The notes: generated by a model from the sequence alone, not told the origin. A stretch of DNA of 64,000 bases from Nonlabens sp. (GCF_018401815.1 NZ_JAGYKG010000006.1:1-64000); one strand, 5' to 3'; shown: positions 28,501-37,714, counted from the stretch's first letter. Numbers and translations: made by a program.

Positions 28501-29113
28501 ATTTGGGGGAATCTCTAAACCTACGATCATTATGATCTCGATCTTCTTAAGTTTTATAGGAGTATTTCTAGGATTGATGATTACTGGATGGCCATTTGTC
28601 ATCATGATGACCATGATGGGCATCATCTCTCTTGCCGGTATTGTGGTCAACAACAGTGTGGTATTGATCGATTATGTAGATATTTTAATACTGCGTAGAA
28701 AAGAAGAATTAGGAATAGATGATGAAAAACACCTCATCAGTAAAGAAGATGCGTTTACAGCCATCGTACAGGCAGGGAAAGCTCGTTTGCGTCCGGTAAT
28801 TCTAACAGCTATTACTACGGTATTAGGTTTGATTCCGCTTGCTATAGGTTTCAATATCGACTTTTTTAGCTTGTTCAATGAATTTGATCCCAACATCTAT
28901 ATGGGTGGAGATAACGTTATTTTCTGGGGACCTTTAGCTTGGACTGTAATCTTCGGTTTGTTATTTGCCACATTCCTGACGTTAATTATCATACCTGTGT
29001 TATTGTATTTAGTGCACAAAGCAAAATTGAGGTTCCAACGATTTAAAAATCCAGAAAAAGTAGCCACAGCAAATGACTCCTCAAATTTTAAGGAAGAGGA
29101 ACAAGCAGCTTAA
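25571..29113 (+). CDS. RND-family efflux pump permease
   Basis: 1180 residues, the expected size for an HAE-type inner-membrane pump with 12 helices and two large periplasmic loops. Typical features include the opening GFSSWAINNATVIW, MPREDFPEV, the proton-relay helix with GMLVDNGIVVVENVYR, and its C-terminal counterpart GIISLAGIVVNNSVVLIDY. Acidic residues expected for proton coupling are present. Substrates cannot be inferred. It is the last gene of the TetR-TolC-adaptor-pump operon, closed by a strong terminator at 29131. Confidence 0.94.
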   Translation: MGQKSEKEFGFSSWAINNATVIWVLIGLVLVLGIQGYFAMPREDFPEVKETKIYISSVYPGNTAEDIERLITDPLEDQLKNISGVAEILSTSQEDYSIITVEFEEGSLLGSSLTVEEAKQKVKDEIDVETSGEDWPTFNGAKIEPNVFDLKMSEEVPIMNINLRGDYTVRDLKVFAEYLQDEIEALQEVKEASIRGAQELEVEIAVDIYKMTAAKVNFDNVINAVRGGNSTMSAGNIKTASQRRTIRILGEITDPDQLERFVVKNEKGPIYLKDIAEINFKEEDKTTFARESGESVVMIDVKKQSGKNMITAAEGVRKIIADSQKNGNIPKNVDISITNDGSSRTLNQVDDLVNNIIFGVILVVTVLMFFLGFRNALFVGFAIPMSMLMSFIILNFLGYTLNTMILFAMIMGLGMLVDNGIVVVENVYRLMDEEGMSRIKAAKVGIGEIAVPIIISTLTTVAAFVPIGLWPGVMGEFMKYFPITLSVVLGSSLLVAIFFNSMLVSKYMSIDEKNIPLKKLVLISIVMGSIGLLILLFGGAVRGIGSVMIVTVILLWLYKYVIKGTTLYFQRRMLKWLDNAYERFLRFALRGKKPYFFTAAMTLMFFGVLALYFGWSVGTGRTKVEFFPENKPNQIMVYIEYPQGTSIAKTNKTTKEIETVVYDVINQEMYLEDGKNFLVESTVSQVGEGAGNPQTDGGSAAEMPNKGKITASMREYKYRNGADSEVLRKKIQEAVQGKFPGIAISVEKDAAGPPAGYPINVELQGDNYEELIVTAERMVKFLNEKNIAPVDELKIDVNKSKPALQVKVDREKAGELGVSASQVGMQLRRSIFGEKAGIYKKDGEDYDIYVRFNEENRYDRSSLFNQRITYRDMATGQVLEIPISAITTQENVSGFSAIKHKDNQRVVTVYSALKPGYTDAGAAVAQIQNEMLDFENLSENIKIDYTGQLEEQNKQQAFLMSALGFGLLAIFFILIFQFGGISKPTIIMISIFLSFIGVFLGLMITGWPFVIMMTMMGIISLAGIVVNNSVVLIDYVDILILRRKEELGIDDEKHLISKEDAFTAIVQAGKARLRPVILTAITTVLGLIPLAIGFNIDFFSLFNEFDPNIYMGGDNVIFWGPLAWTVIFGLLFATFLTLIIIPVLLYLVHKAKLRFQRFKNPEKVATANDSSNFKEEEQAA

Positions 29114-29130
29114 CCTATTTTAGCTGAATT

Positions 29131-29167
29131 AAAAAAGGCATTTCCCCTCAGGTAAATGCCTTTTTTT
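29131..29167 (+). terminator. Terminator of the RND operon
   Basis: AAAAAGGCATTT pairs with AAATGCCTTTTTTT around a 10-base loop, ending in a T run. Confidence 0.9.
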
Positions 29168-29231
29168 ATACCCCTCAAAAAGCCTTTGAAAATTTAATGT
29201 GGAGGCTCCTTCTGCTTCATTAAGAATCACA

Positions 29232-29276
29232 AGCACCCGTCTTAAGATTAAACGGGTTTTGGGGGTGCTCTTTTTA
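29232..29276 (+). terminator. Second hairpin with T tract downstream of the RND operon
   Basis: AGCACCC at 29232 can pair with GGGTGCT before CTTTTTAT, and an inner CCCGT...ACGGG pair competes for the same bases. It may be a back-up terminator or a two-state hairpin. No gene lies between it and the first terminator. Confidence 0.5.
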
Positions 29277-29297
29277 TAGTCTAATTAGTGGAATACC

Positions 29298-29311
29298 GCT
29301 TTCGCGAAAGC
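29298..29311. repeat. GCTTTCGCGAAAGC palindrome, copy 4
   Basis: Lies in the 431-base intergenic region between the RND pump and the convergent PiT gene. The rest of that region, besides three hairpins, shows nothing recognisable. Confidence 0.95.
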
Positions 29312-29495
29312 GGAACACTTCTCCCTTCCTTGTTGATACACAATAACAATAGAGCTACGTCACTTGTGTAAAGCTTAATAGAAGTGGTCTTAAGCTTTCC
29401 ATTAAACTAAAGCTGGTCGACACCTATGCTATTAAAAAAGAAAAGGAAGGTTTGATTCCAATAAACTCAACTGGTATTCCCCTAACTTAAAGACA

Positions 29496-29525
29496 TAAAA
29501 AAACCGACTCGTTAAAGCCGGATTT
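29496..29525 (-). terminator. Probable terminator of the PiT gene
   Basis: Read on the reverse strand, CCGGCTT and an imperfect AGTCGG partner enclose a short loop and are followed by seven T. One mismatch in the stem. Confidence 0.5.
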
Positions 29526-29544
29526 TCATATTTTGAAGTGTTTC

Positions 29545-31806
29545 CTATTGCATAGGTTCTGTTTTAGAAGCGTCGTACTCCCGATAATATTGCTCTACAA
29601 TTTGAATGCTTTCCTTCATCAAATCTCGAGTTTCTAATAAGAGACTAAAGTATAAGGTAGTGTTTTTGGGAGATTCATCGTCGTCCTTAGTACGTTTTAC
29701 TTGTTTATCAATTTTTGCATCAACCAGAGTTATAAGCTCGCGTTTTTCAAGAATAATAGCCTCTAAACTACTAAAGTCTTTAGCGCTAAAAATCTCTTGT
29801 GCATCGTTAAAAATCTCGTGAATGCGCAAAATAATCTCTTTAAGATCCTTGATTTGAGTAAATTTTAGGCTTTTGTGATTATTGCTTATGTGGGTAGTGC
29901 TCGCTTTAGAGATATAATCTAGCGATTGTGAGATGTCTTGTAAATTACCTAATACCTCTATATAGAACTTACTCGCGCCTAAATTCTGATCATCTAAGCT
30001 TTTAATAAAAAAGAAAATGTTGTTGCGCAGTTCGTCTATTTCTCCAGCAAGCTTTTTGCTTTCCTTTTTAGAGGCTCTTAAAATAGCGAGGTCTTGCGCA
30101 ATTAACCCGTCTAAAGTATTCTTATAAATGCGTTTAGAACGTTTAAAAACAGTAGCTACGTTATCAGAGCTTTCATTGATAATACCTTGAATGGTCTTGC
30201 TTTCGGCTTTTTGAAGTTGATCGGTTACTTTTTGCTCTTGTTGAGATTTCTTGTGACCTATAAAACTGCGTATAATAAGCAATACCGAAAGAACCACTAA
30301 AGCAACAACGGCATACATCCCCCCTATATAAATAAGATAAGCAAATACTGCTGCCGCTGTAAAGGCACTAAATGCTGTAAAAAACCAGCCACCTATAACG
30401 TTCAATACTCCGGCAATTCTATATACAGCGCTTTCGGTACCCCAAGCTCTGTCGGCAAGAGAGGTTCCCATAGCGACCATAAAGGTAACATAGGTAGTAG
30501 AAAGAGGTAATTTATAAGAAGTCGCTACGGAAATAAGCACACTGGCCACCATAAGATTTACCGATGCCCGTACATAATCAAATGCAGGCTTATCTGCATG
30601 TTTAGGAATTACAGCAGGAACTGGAAGCTTGTCAAATCTAGAAGATATGTAATTAGCAGTTCTTTGCGGCATGAGTTGTTGTACCCCTTCGGCAGCGTAT
30701 AACGAGTAACGCACTAATATTCTAGATAAAAAGTTAGATTGAAAACGTTCGGCGCCCGAGTCTTGGCGGGCGAGATCTACAGAAGTTTTTACAACAGCTT
30801 GTGCCTTTGAAGAAAACCAAAGAGTTGCTACCATAACCAATCCAGCAACTACAAGCAACCATTTATTGGATGGCAATTTACCACTCAAGAAACTCATACC
30901 TATTTCATTTGCTGGAAGACCAGTACCTTCAGCATATTCCCAAGCTTGATAAGCGCCTATAGGCACTCCTATAAAGTTAACCAAATCATTTCCTGCAAAT
31001 GCCATAGCCAAGCCAAAGGTTCCTAAAATAATAATGAGTTTGTAGATATCCCACTTGATGACATAAACATAGATACCACTAAAAATAGTCCAAAATAAAA
31101 ATGTGACACTAATAAAAGTAGATACATCCGTTGCGGCTATAAATTCGGTTACCCCACCTAGATCTGCTCCTTTAAGACCTTTAAAGATGATAAAGTAAAA
31201 AAGACTGGTGAGGGAAACCCCTCCAAAAATTGCCGCAAGAAAAGGCGGCCTTCCTTGATAATTAAAGGTGAGCAACATTCTAGAAAAAAATTGAACCAGT
31301 CCACCAATAATAAAAGCAATAACAACAGAAAGTAAAATTCCTAAAATAATTTCTAGTGCAGTGTCAGAGGCAATATACGTTCCTAAATCCAATAAAGTTT
31401 CTGAATCGCTTTCACTAATCTTGATGATGGACATACATACGGCTGCTCCTAGTAATTCAAAAACAATAGAAACCGTGGTTGAGGTAGGCAACCCTATACT
31501 ATTAAAGAAGTCCAATAATAAAATATCAGTAATCATCACCGCCATAAAAATGATCATGACCTCGTCAAAATAGAATTCACCAGGCACAAAGATCCCTTTA
31601 CGCGCCACTTCCATCATGCCACTAGAAGAAAGTGCCCCAAAGGCTATACCTATACTTGCAATGACCATAATGGTTTTAAAACTGATGGCCTTAGAACCTA
31701 TGGCACTGTTTAAAAAGTTAACGGCATCGTTACTTACTCCTACTACAAGATCTGTAATAGCAAGCCCAGCAAGGATGATAAGCATGTATATATAAATATC
31801 TGACAT
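29545..31806 (-). CDS. Inorganic phosphate transporter (PiT/PHO4 family) with C-terminal PhoU-like region
   Basis: 753 residues. The membrane part carries both PHO4 signatures: GVSNDAVNFLNSAIGSKA near residue 24 and AFAGNDLVNFIGVPIGAY in the middle. Ten or more hydrophobic helices are present. After about residue 520 comes a soluble helical tail of 220 residues resembling PhoU-type helical bundles, so the protein combines a low-affinity phosphate/cation symporter with a possible regulatory domain. It is much longer than E. coli PitA but I believe this length is usual in Flavobacteriia. A TonB receptor and a surface lipoprotein gene lie upstream on the same strand. Confidence 0.9.
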   Translation of the reverse strand: MSDIYIYMLIILAGLAITDLVVGVSNDAVNFLNSAIGSKAISFKTIMVIASIGIAFGALSSSGMMEVARKGIFVPGEFYFDEVMIIFMAVMITDILLLDFFNSIGLPTSTTVSIVFELLGAAVCMSIIKISESDSETLLDLGTYIASDTALEIILGILLSVVIAFIIGGLVQFFSRMLLTFNYQGRPPFLAAIFGGVSLTSLFYFIIFKGLKGADLGGVTEFIAATDVSTFISVTFLFWTIFSGIYVYVIKWDIYKLIIILGTFGLAMAFAGNDLVNFIGVPIGAYQAWEYAEGTGLPANEIGMSFLSGKLPSNKWLLVVAGLVMVATLWFSSKAQAVVKTSVDLARQDSGAERFQSNFLSRILVRYSLYAAEGVQQLMPQRTANYISSRFDKLPVPAVIPKHADKPAFDYVRASVNLMVASVLISVATSYKLPLSTTYVTFMVAMGTSLADRAWGTESAVYRIAGVLNVIGGWFFTAFSAFTAAAVFAYLIYIGGMYAVVALVVLSVLLIIRSFIGHKKSQQEQKVTDQLQKAESKTIQGIINESSDNVATVFKRSKRIYKNTLDGLIAQDLAILRASKKESKKLAGEIDELRNNIFFFIKSLDDQNLGASKFYIEVLGNLQDISQSLDYISKASTTHISNNHKSLKFTQIKDLKEIILRIHEIFNDAQEIFSAKDFSSLEAIILEKRELITLVDAKIDKQVKRTKDDDESPKNTTLYFSLLLETRDLMKESIQIVEQYYREYDASKTEPMQ

Positions 31807-31896
31807 CGGGTGATTTTAACGATCTGCAAAAGTCGGCTAAATAGGTATTTTATATGTTATGCTACTGTTATTAATCAAGGAGTTTATGATATTTAC

Positions 31897-31910
31897 GCTT
31901 TCGCGAAAGC
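31897..31910. repeat. GCTTTCGCGAAAGC palindrome, copy 5
   Basis: In the upstream region of the PiT gene, about 90 bases before its ATG. It shares the 21-base context TAC...GAGA with the copy inside dxs (40656). Confidence 0.95.
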
Positions 31911-31934
31911 GAGACAAACACAAAAAATCCAAAC

Positions 31935-31965
31935 GTAAAAAAGGCTATTCATTAGAATAGCCTTT
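31935..31965 (-). terminator. Terminator of the TonB receptor gene
   Basis: AAAGGCTATTC (31940-31950) pairs with GAATAGCCTTT (31955-31965) around a 4-base loop. On the reverse strand it is followed by a T tract. Confidence 0.85.
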
Positions 31966-31988
31966 AATAAGCAAGGGTAACTTATGAA

Positions 31989-34805
31989 TTAAAATTGTAT
32001 TCCATAACTCAAAGAGAAGGAAGTCTCTGGGCTGCGAAAAGAAAAAGTCTTGTTTTCAGCTCCAAAAAATTCATATTCACTTTCTACATCGTCACCTAAT
32101 AGGTTTTCGATTTTAAAACCAAAACTGTGCTTGATTTTATCCCCAAAGGTCTTGTTAGCTGTTAAATTTAGAGAGTTGAATGGCAAGGTATACACATCAG
32201 GAATATCTCCCGAACCTACAATCTGCAAGGTTCTTCCTTGTACATTAAAAAAAGCTCCTACTCTAAGGTTATTTTCTGATTCATAGACCAACCCAGCGTT
32301 TACCAGATAAGGCGATTGACCTTGTAGTGGTCGAGTATCCTCTAAAACCTCTCCATCACGTAAGGTATCTCTTCTATTGGCCTCTTCATCTTCACTGTAC
32401 TGTTGCTTGGAGTCAATAACAGAAACATTTAAAGTTGTAGAGAAATTCTTAAGGCTAGGAGTTAAAAAGGCTAAATTCTTTCTCACTTCTATCTCTGCTC
32501 CTAAAACTGTTGCGTTACCTAAGTTTAACGGTGTGAACTGTCCTGCGGCTTCTCTAATAAAACTAAGCTCTATAGGATCTGTAAAGTCTTTGTAAAACGT
32601 ACTAAACGCAAAGAAATCAATTCCTGCACCGTACTTTTCAAGTCTTAAGTCCACGTTATTGATGTAAGTAGGCTGTATGTCTCGATTACCAATAAAGAAA
32701 AAGTTAGAAACTGGGTCAAAGATTTCTGCATCAGAAGCCTCTTTAAACGAGGGTCTTGCTGTAGTTCTTGAATAAGAACCTCTTAACTTAAAACTTCTAG
32801 CCTCGTTGATATCATAAATTAAATTAAGACTCGGGAAAACATCTGCTTTGTCAATAAATTTTGCATTATCAGATACTTGTCCTTGTTGATTTTGTCCCGA
32901 ATAAGTCAAGTCAAATTTTTCAAATCTCAATCCTACAATAGACTTAAGACGGTCCGTCACTTGAAACTCATCTGAAACATAAGCACTACCTATAGTAATT
33001 TGAGAATCAAAATTGTTGGTAATATTAAAGTCAGATCGCACTGCAACTCCTGATCCTGTTGCTGGATCATAGATATTAGCAGGATCTAAGATTTGATTTG
33101 CATCTCCATTGAATTGGGAACTTTGAAAATCCTGAAGAATAAACGAGTATTGATCTACAGCAAAATTTCTATTTTTAAAAGTAAATCCAGCACCAAATCT
33201 CAATTTAGCAGATTTTTTAAACAGCTGGTGTTTTTTAGTAAAATCTAATCTAGAAGCAAGATTGATTTCTTCTAACTCTCTAAATAAACGCGTAGGATCA
33301 CCCGCCTCAGAAGGCTCAATAGTAGGAACCCCACCATCAATTCTAAACGGAGTAGTTCTAAAATCTTTATCATCAACTCTAGAGAGTGTCGGTGCTAGTT
33401 TCCACTCTGTATTCCACGAACCGTCTTTATTGGTGTGTTCTCCAGATATTAATACATTAGTCAACGACCTTTCGGTATAAGTTAAAACGTCCTTTTTGGT
33501 TTGGTTAGAAGATTGTTCTGCATTTTGTTGAAAAATTAAAGCTGCATTGGATTCTCCGTTTTGAATATGTAACAGATTAATGCGGTACTTTGAAAATTGT
33601 GTTTTATATGTTACCCCCAATAAGGCATTTAATAACACATTATTTGTCCCTATAGATCCTTGTTGAGTCCTATCGATTCTAGGCTCATTATTTGAAGTAT
33701 CAGCTCTTTTTCTAAAAACTTGACCATCGACAAAATTATCGTAAAACTCGGTCTCATTTTTATAAGCTAAAGATGTGGTGAAGCCTAACGCATTACCACT
33801 TTCAAATTTGTACTTATTTCCTCCTGCAAAACTAAAACCAAAATCCATGAAGCTTTTTTCTCGCATTGCAGCGAGCTCTGGATTAAAACTTTGAGTAAGG
33901 GTTCTTACCAATGCTCCATCTTGCTGTAATAAAGGTATGGTCGAGCCAATTGCTATAGGCGAGTCTCTTAAACCGTCGTCAAAACCTAAAAAATCAGTGC
34001 CACTACTCCCAGAAGTTAAATAATCATCATTAAAGTGCATTTGAGGATTATAGCCTAGACTTAGGCTTATCGAGTACTCCTCACTAGAAGGGATGTCTTT
34101 AGTTAAAATATCAACAATACCGCCAGTAAAGTCGGAGGTCAAATCTGCTGTTGCAGATTTTTTTACCTGAAGATTTTCAATCACTCCAGTAGGAAAGATA
34201 TCTAATTGTAATGCATTTCTATCCGGATCTAGTCCAGGAACTTCCATTCCGTTTAATAACGTTTTGGTGTACCTGTCACCTAAACCCCTTACATAAACAA
34301 ATTTTCCATCTTGAACAGATACCCCGGGCACCGCTTTTACCGCACTAGCTACAGAAGATGAGCCTGCTTTTTTAATAGACTCTGAAGACAATCCATCCAG
34401 CACAACCGTGGCGTTCTTTTGCACATCCAAAACTGCCTTTTCTGAATTTTGCCTTTTGGTGACTACTATAACAACACTTTCTAGTGCATCGGCAGCAGAG
34501 GTTAGTGTAACCTCTAAATTTGTTACTTCTCCAGATTTAATAACCACATCTGTGATTTCTTTAGTGCTGTAACCTACAAACGTAAAGACAATCGTGTAGG
34601 TTCCAGGAGCCATTTCTATGGAATATTTTCCGTCAAAATCTGAAGCGGTTCCATAATTGGTGTTTTTTGCAGCGATGTTTGCAAAGGCTAGAACATCATT
34701 AAAATCTCCATCTATAACTTTACCAGTTAACGTACCATTTTGTCCAAATGATAAAAAGAAACCTAATAAAAAGGTAGCAAGTACTAAAACTTTAGAATTT
34801 TGCAT
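31989..34805 (-). CDS. TonB-dependent outer-membrane receptor with CarboxypepD_reg leader
   Basis: 938 residues with a signal peptide (LATFLLGFFLSFGQ). A CarboxypepD_reg-like beta sandwich covers residues 23-105 (LTGKVIDGDFNDVLAFANIA). The plug domain follows (VRGLGDRYTKTLLNGMEVPG), then a 22-strand barrel ending with the aromatic residue in FSLSYGIQF. Substrate unknown. It stands between the PiT gene and a beta-helix surface lipoprotein on the same strand, with hairpin terminators on both sides, so it may be transcribed alone. Phosphate-linked uptake is a guess from context only. Confidence 0.92.
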   Translation of the reverse strand: MQNSKVLVLATFLLGFFLSFGQNGTLTGKVIDGDFNDVLAFANIAAKNTNYGTASDFDGKYSIEMAPGTYTIVFTFVGYSTKEITDVVIKSGEVTNLEVTLTSAADALESVVIVVTKRQNSEKAVLDVQKNATVVLDGLSSESIKKAGSSSVASAVKAVPGVSVQDGKFVYVRGLGDRYTKTLLNGMEVPGLDPDRNALQLDIFPTGVIENLQVKKSATADLTSDFTGGIVDILTKDIPSSEEYSISLSLGYNPQMHFNDDYLTSGSSGTDFLGFDDGLRDSPIAIGSTIPLLQQDGALVRTLTQSFNPELAAMREKSFMDFGFSFAGGNKYKFESGNALGFTTSLAYKNETEFYDNFVDGQVFRKRADTSNNEPRIDRTQQGSIGTNNVLLNALLGVTYKTQFSKYRINLLHIQNGESNAALIFQQNAEQSSNQTKKDVLTYTERSLTNVLISGEHTNKDGSWNTEWKLAPTLSRVDDKDFRTTPFRIDGGVPTIEPSEAGDPTRLFRELEEINLASRLDFTKKHQLFKKSAKLRFGAGFTFKNRNFAVDQYSFILQDFQSSQFNGDANQILDPANIYDPATGSGVAVRSDFNITNNFDSQITIGSAYVSDEFQVTDRLKSIVGLRFEKFDLTYSGQNQQGQVSDNAKFIDKADVFPSLNLIYDINEARSFKLRGSYSRTTARPSFKEASDAEIFDPVSNFFFIGNRDIQPTYINNVDLRLEKYGAGIDFFAFSTFYKDFTDPIELSFIREAAGQFTPLNLGNATVLGAEIEVRKNLAFLTPSLKNFSTTLNVSVIDSKQQYSEDEEANRRDTLRDGEVLEDTRPLQGQSPYLVNAGLVYESENNLRVGAFFNVQGRTLQIVGSGDIPDVYTLPFNSLNLTANKTFGDKIKHSFGFKIENLLGDDVESEYEFFGAENKTFSFRSPETSFSLSYGIQF

Positions 34806-34830
34806 TATAAAATATTTATATCTTTAAATT

Positions 34831-34865
34831 GAAAAAATGCCCATCATATTGTTATGATGAGCATT
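34831..34865 (-). terminator. Hairpin between the surface lipoprotein and the TonB receptor
   Basis: AATGCCCATCATA and TATGATGAGCATT (one mismatch) form a stem with a 4-base loop, followed by T6 on the reverse strand. It lies after the lipoprotein stop and about 25 bases before the receptor start, so it may limit read-through into the receptor gene. Confidence 0.75.
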
Positions 34866-34887
34866 GTTATTTTGTTGGTGGCTACTA

Positions 34888-36165
34888 TTAGAAACCTAAT
34901 CCTGCAGCAGCGTTAGAATAAGTCCATGAAAAAGCAGATAAATCAGCTCCTCCACTTGTTCCAGCACTTGCCCAAGCAGCAGCATCTGCTGTGAATGTTG
35001 TAATAAAGTTTTCAAGAATGTCATTAGAATCGTCATCATCATCACAGTTTTGTGCACAACCTACTTTTTCAACAAAAACTTCATTAGCAGCAGCAACTCC
35101 TCCTGTTGGTAAATTGATCACCCAATTTGTAAAAGTAAGGTTCCCATCTAAGTAGTTTTGGGAAACTCCATTGTTATCTAACTCAACATCACTTGAAGCT
35201 TTAAAACCTGTTGCATACACATTGTTAGTAGCTCCTTGTGCTCTACTTCTGTAATCTGCATATTCCCCATTAGGTGTGTTGGTATTTCCAAAAATAGTAG
35301 CATTATTGATGGTAAAAGAACCAGTAGCTGACCCTTCTGGACCATCAATTTCAAAAGCGTGGTCTGAAATATCACCTAAAACAACTCCTACATTGGTAAT
35401 AGTACCTGAATAAGCTTGATCGATATCGATAGAATCATCTCCACATGCCCAAACAAATAAGTTACTTGCATTAACAGTACCACCGAAAAATTCAACACCG
35501 TCATCTACATTAGCCACTACTTCAATGTTGGAAATAGTAGTACCATTACCAACTCCACCTAGTGTTAATCCGTTAATCTCATTTCCTTCACCTATGTTTG
35601 TACCACCATGACGAATAGATACATAATTCAACACTCCAGAATTATCGGCAGCAACACTACCTCCGTACAATCCATTGGTATCACTTGCAGGAATTCCTTC
35701 GATTTGAGCAGCAGCAACATCCCCTCTAAAAGAACAAGGTGCATTTCCTAAAACAATAACTCCACCCCAAAGGCCACGATCATTTTCAGTTAAATTAGTA
35801 CCTCTAGTCTGACCTAGAGCAATATTATCTGCAATACTGGTAAATACAATAGGATTGCTTGCTGTACCATTCGCCTGGATTTGACCACCTCTTGCGATAA
35901 CTAAAACAGAAGCATTTGCTCCTTGACCTGGCAATCCCTTAATAATAGTTCCTGGCTCAATAGTCAATACTGCTCCACTAGTAACTATTACTCTACCTTG
36001 TAAATCCCACACGCGATCATTAGTAAGGGTTTTGTTTTCTGTAATTAATCCAGAAATTAGATTGTCTGACAAGTCTGGACCTGGAGCCGCAATCGGGTCA
36101 TCTTCACCACAACTCGTAATCACTAGAGCGGCAATAGCTAACATTGAAATAAATAACTTTTTCAT
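34888..36165 (-). CDS. Surface lipoprotein, Asn/Gly-rich right-handed beta-helix
   Basis: 425 residues from the ATG at 36165. It begins MKKLFISMLAIAALVITSCGEDD: a lipoprotein signal with Cys in a lipobox, followed by acidic residues, which in Flavobacteriia can act as an export signal to the cell surface. The remainder is repetitive, with many Gly, Asn and Ile at regular intervals (for example VWDLQGRVIVTSGAVLTIEPG and ISNIEVVANVDDGVEFFGG), typical of parallel beta-helices. No catalytic residues are recognised. An in-frame ATG at 36195 would add ten basic residues, but it overlaps a promoter-like element, so the inner ATG is preferred. It may be a partner of the adjacent TonB receptor. Confidence 0.78.
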   Translation of the reverse strand: MKKLFISMLAIAALVITSCGEDDPIAAPGPDLSDNLISGLITENKTLTNDRVWDLQGRVIVTSGAVLTIEPGTIIKGLPGQGANASVLVIARGGQIQANGTASNPIVFTSIADNIALGQTRGTNLTENDRGLWGGVIVLGNAPCSFRGDVAAAQIEGIPASDTNGLYGGSVAADNSGVLNYVSIRHGGTNIGEGNEINGLTLGGVGNGTTISNIEVVANVDDGVEFFGGTVNASNLFVWACGDDSIDIDQAYSGTITNVGVVLGDISDHAFEIDGPEGSATGSFTINNATIFGNTNTPNGEYADYRSRAQGATNNVYATGFKASSDVELDNNGVSQNYLDGNLTFTNWVINLPTGGVAAANEVFVEKVGCAQNCDDDDDSNDILENFITTFTADAAAWASAGTSGGADLSAFSWTYSNAAAGLGF

Positions 36166-36192
36166 CTTTTTTGTTTTTTTAGTTTGACGATG

Positions 36193-36220
36193 CAAAGTAA
36201 GGTCTAAAGTTCACGACAAA
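36193..36220 (-). promoter_or_regulatory. Possible promoter of the surface lipoprotein
   Basis: On the reverse strand TTTG is followed after 16 bases by TTACTTTG, one mismatch from TAnnTTTG. The spacing is shorter than usual, so confidence is limited. If used, translation must start at 36165. Confidence 0.35.
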
Positions 36221-36336
36221 AGTTATTGCCAGATTATCAAAACAAGTAAAATGTTTAAATTACTGTTAAGCGTGTTACGCTAAGGTTAACTTGATTAAAT
36301 TGTTATTGAATTATATTGCATTAAAATTCTAAACAA

Positions 36337-37668
36337 ATGAACTGGCAGCAATTACTATCTCTTAAAAGATATGGCGACACACAACAAAGGCCTAGAGGGC
36401 TACAGGATGAACTAAGGCTAGGCTTTGAAGTGGATTACGACCGGGTCATTTTTTCTCAGCACTTCAGGTCCCTACAGGATAAAACTCAAGTCATCCCTTT
36501 AAGTCAGACGGGATTTGTGCATACCCGACTTACACACAGTCTAGAAGTAAGCGTTGTAGGCCGCTCTTTAGGACGAATGGCTGGTCAACGTATTCTAGAA
36601 AAACATCCAGAGCTACAGGCAGCTGGATATAAACAACAAGATTTTGGAGCCATAGTTGCCGCAGCGGCGCTAGCACACGATATAGGGAATCCGCCTTTTG
36701 GCCATAGTGGAGAAAAGGCTATAGGCAGTTATTTTAAGACTGGATTAGGAGCTGAGATCATTAGTACGCTTTCGCGAAAGCAACAACAAGACCTGCTTTA
36801 TTATGAAGGAAATGCCAATGGATACCGATTGTTAAATCTAGAGAATCCGGGAACTCCAGGAGGCTTAAGACTTTCCTATGCCACCCTAGGAGCTTTTATC
36901 AAATACCCTAAAGAGTCGCTGCCTTACCGAACTACCAAACATATTTCACAAAAAAAATACGGCATCTTTCAAGCAGATCTAGCTCATTTTAAGGATGTCG
37001 CAAAAGAACTAGGACTCGTCAATAACACTGCTATAGAAGAGTCCCACTACCGTCATCCACTCACTTATCTAGTAGAAGCTGCAGATGATATTTGTTACAC
37101 CATAATTGATTTTGAAGACGGCATCAACCTAGGATGGATCAGTGAAGATCACGCCCTAGAACAGCTCATCAAGCTTGTAAGAGACACCATTAGAACCGAG
37201 GTCTACACCCAGTTATCGACTACTTCAGAGCGATTGTCTTATTTGAGATCTCTAGCTATAAATAATCTGATAACGGACTGTATCTCTATATTTATGGAAC
37301 ATGAAGACGCCATATTAGCCGGTAATTTCCCTTTTGCGCTGACCGATAAATCCAAATACAACGCACAAATTGAAGACATTCTCAGCATTACGGTTGATAA
37401 GGTGTACAACAATGAAGAAGTGGTTCAAAAGGAAATTGCTGGATACAAAATCCTTCAAGACATTTTAAATGCCGTCATAAGAGCCAGTATCAACGAATTT
37501 GAACAAATGACCAGTTCCTACGATCAATTGATTCTTAAATCTTGTAAAGGGTTGAGGTTAAACGGGACTGATAAATATGAACGCATATTAGACGTCTGTG
37601 GTTATGTCGCATCATTAACAGACAGCAAATCCATTGCTTTATTTGAAGTGATCAATGGTAAAATTTAA
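36337..37668 (+). CDS. dgt: Deoxyguanosinetriphosphate triphosphohydrolase (dGTPase)
   Basis: Hydrolyses dGTP to deoxyguanosine and triphosphate, limiting the dNTP pool. 443 residues of the HD superfamily. The metal ligands lie in HTRLTHS (H62, H67) and AHDIGNPPFGH (H114, D115), with a late D in YLVEAADDICYTIIDFEDG. Length and motif order match the Dgt type 1 family. One palindrome copy (36768) is read here in the third frame, LSRK, at residues 145-148, just after the HD motif. Promoter elements are not clear. Confidence 0.93.
   Translation: MNWQQLLSLKRYGDTQQRPRGLQDELRLGFEVDYDRVIFSQHFRSLQDKTQVIPLSQTGFVHTRLTHSLEVSVVGRSLGRMAGQRILEKHPELQAAGYKQQDFGAIVAAAALAHDIGNPPFGHSGEKAIGSYFKTGLGAEIISTLSRKQQQDLLYYEGNANGYRLLNLENPGTPGGLRLSYATLGAFIKYPKESLPYRTTKHISQKKYGIFQADLAHFKDVAKELGLVNNTAIEESHYRHPLTYLVEAADDICYTIIDFEDGINLGWISEDHALEQLIKLVRDTIRTEVYTQLSTTSERLSYLRSLAINNLITDCISIFMEHEDAILAGNFPFALTDKSKYNAQIEDILSITVDKVYNNEEVVQKEIAGYKILQDILNAVIRASINEFEQMTSSYDQLILKSCKGLRLNGTDKYERILDVCGYVASLTDSKSIALFEVINGKI
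36768..36781. repeat. GCTTTCGCGAAAGC palindrome, copy 6
   Basis: Inside dgt, the only copy read as LSRK. Confidence 0.95.
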
Positions 37669-37714
37669 AAAATCAACTCCGTTGTCTTAATTTTAAGGCG
37701 TTAAAGCATATCAA

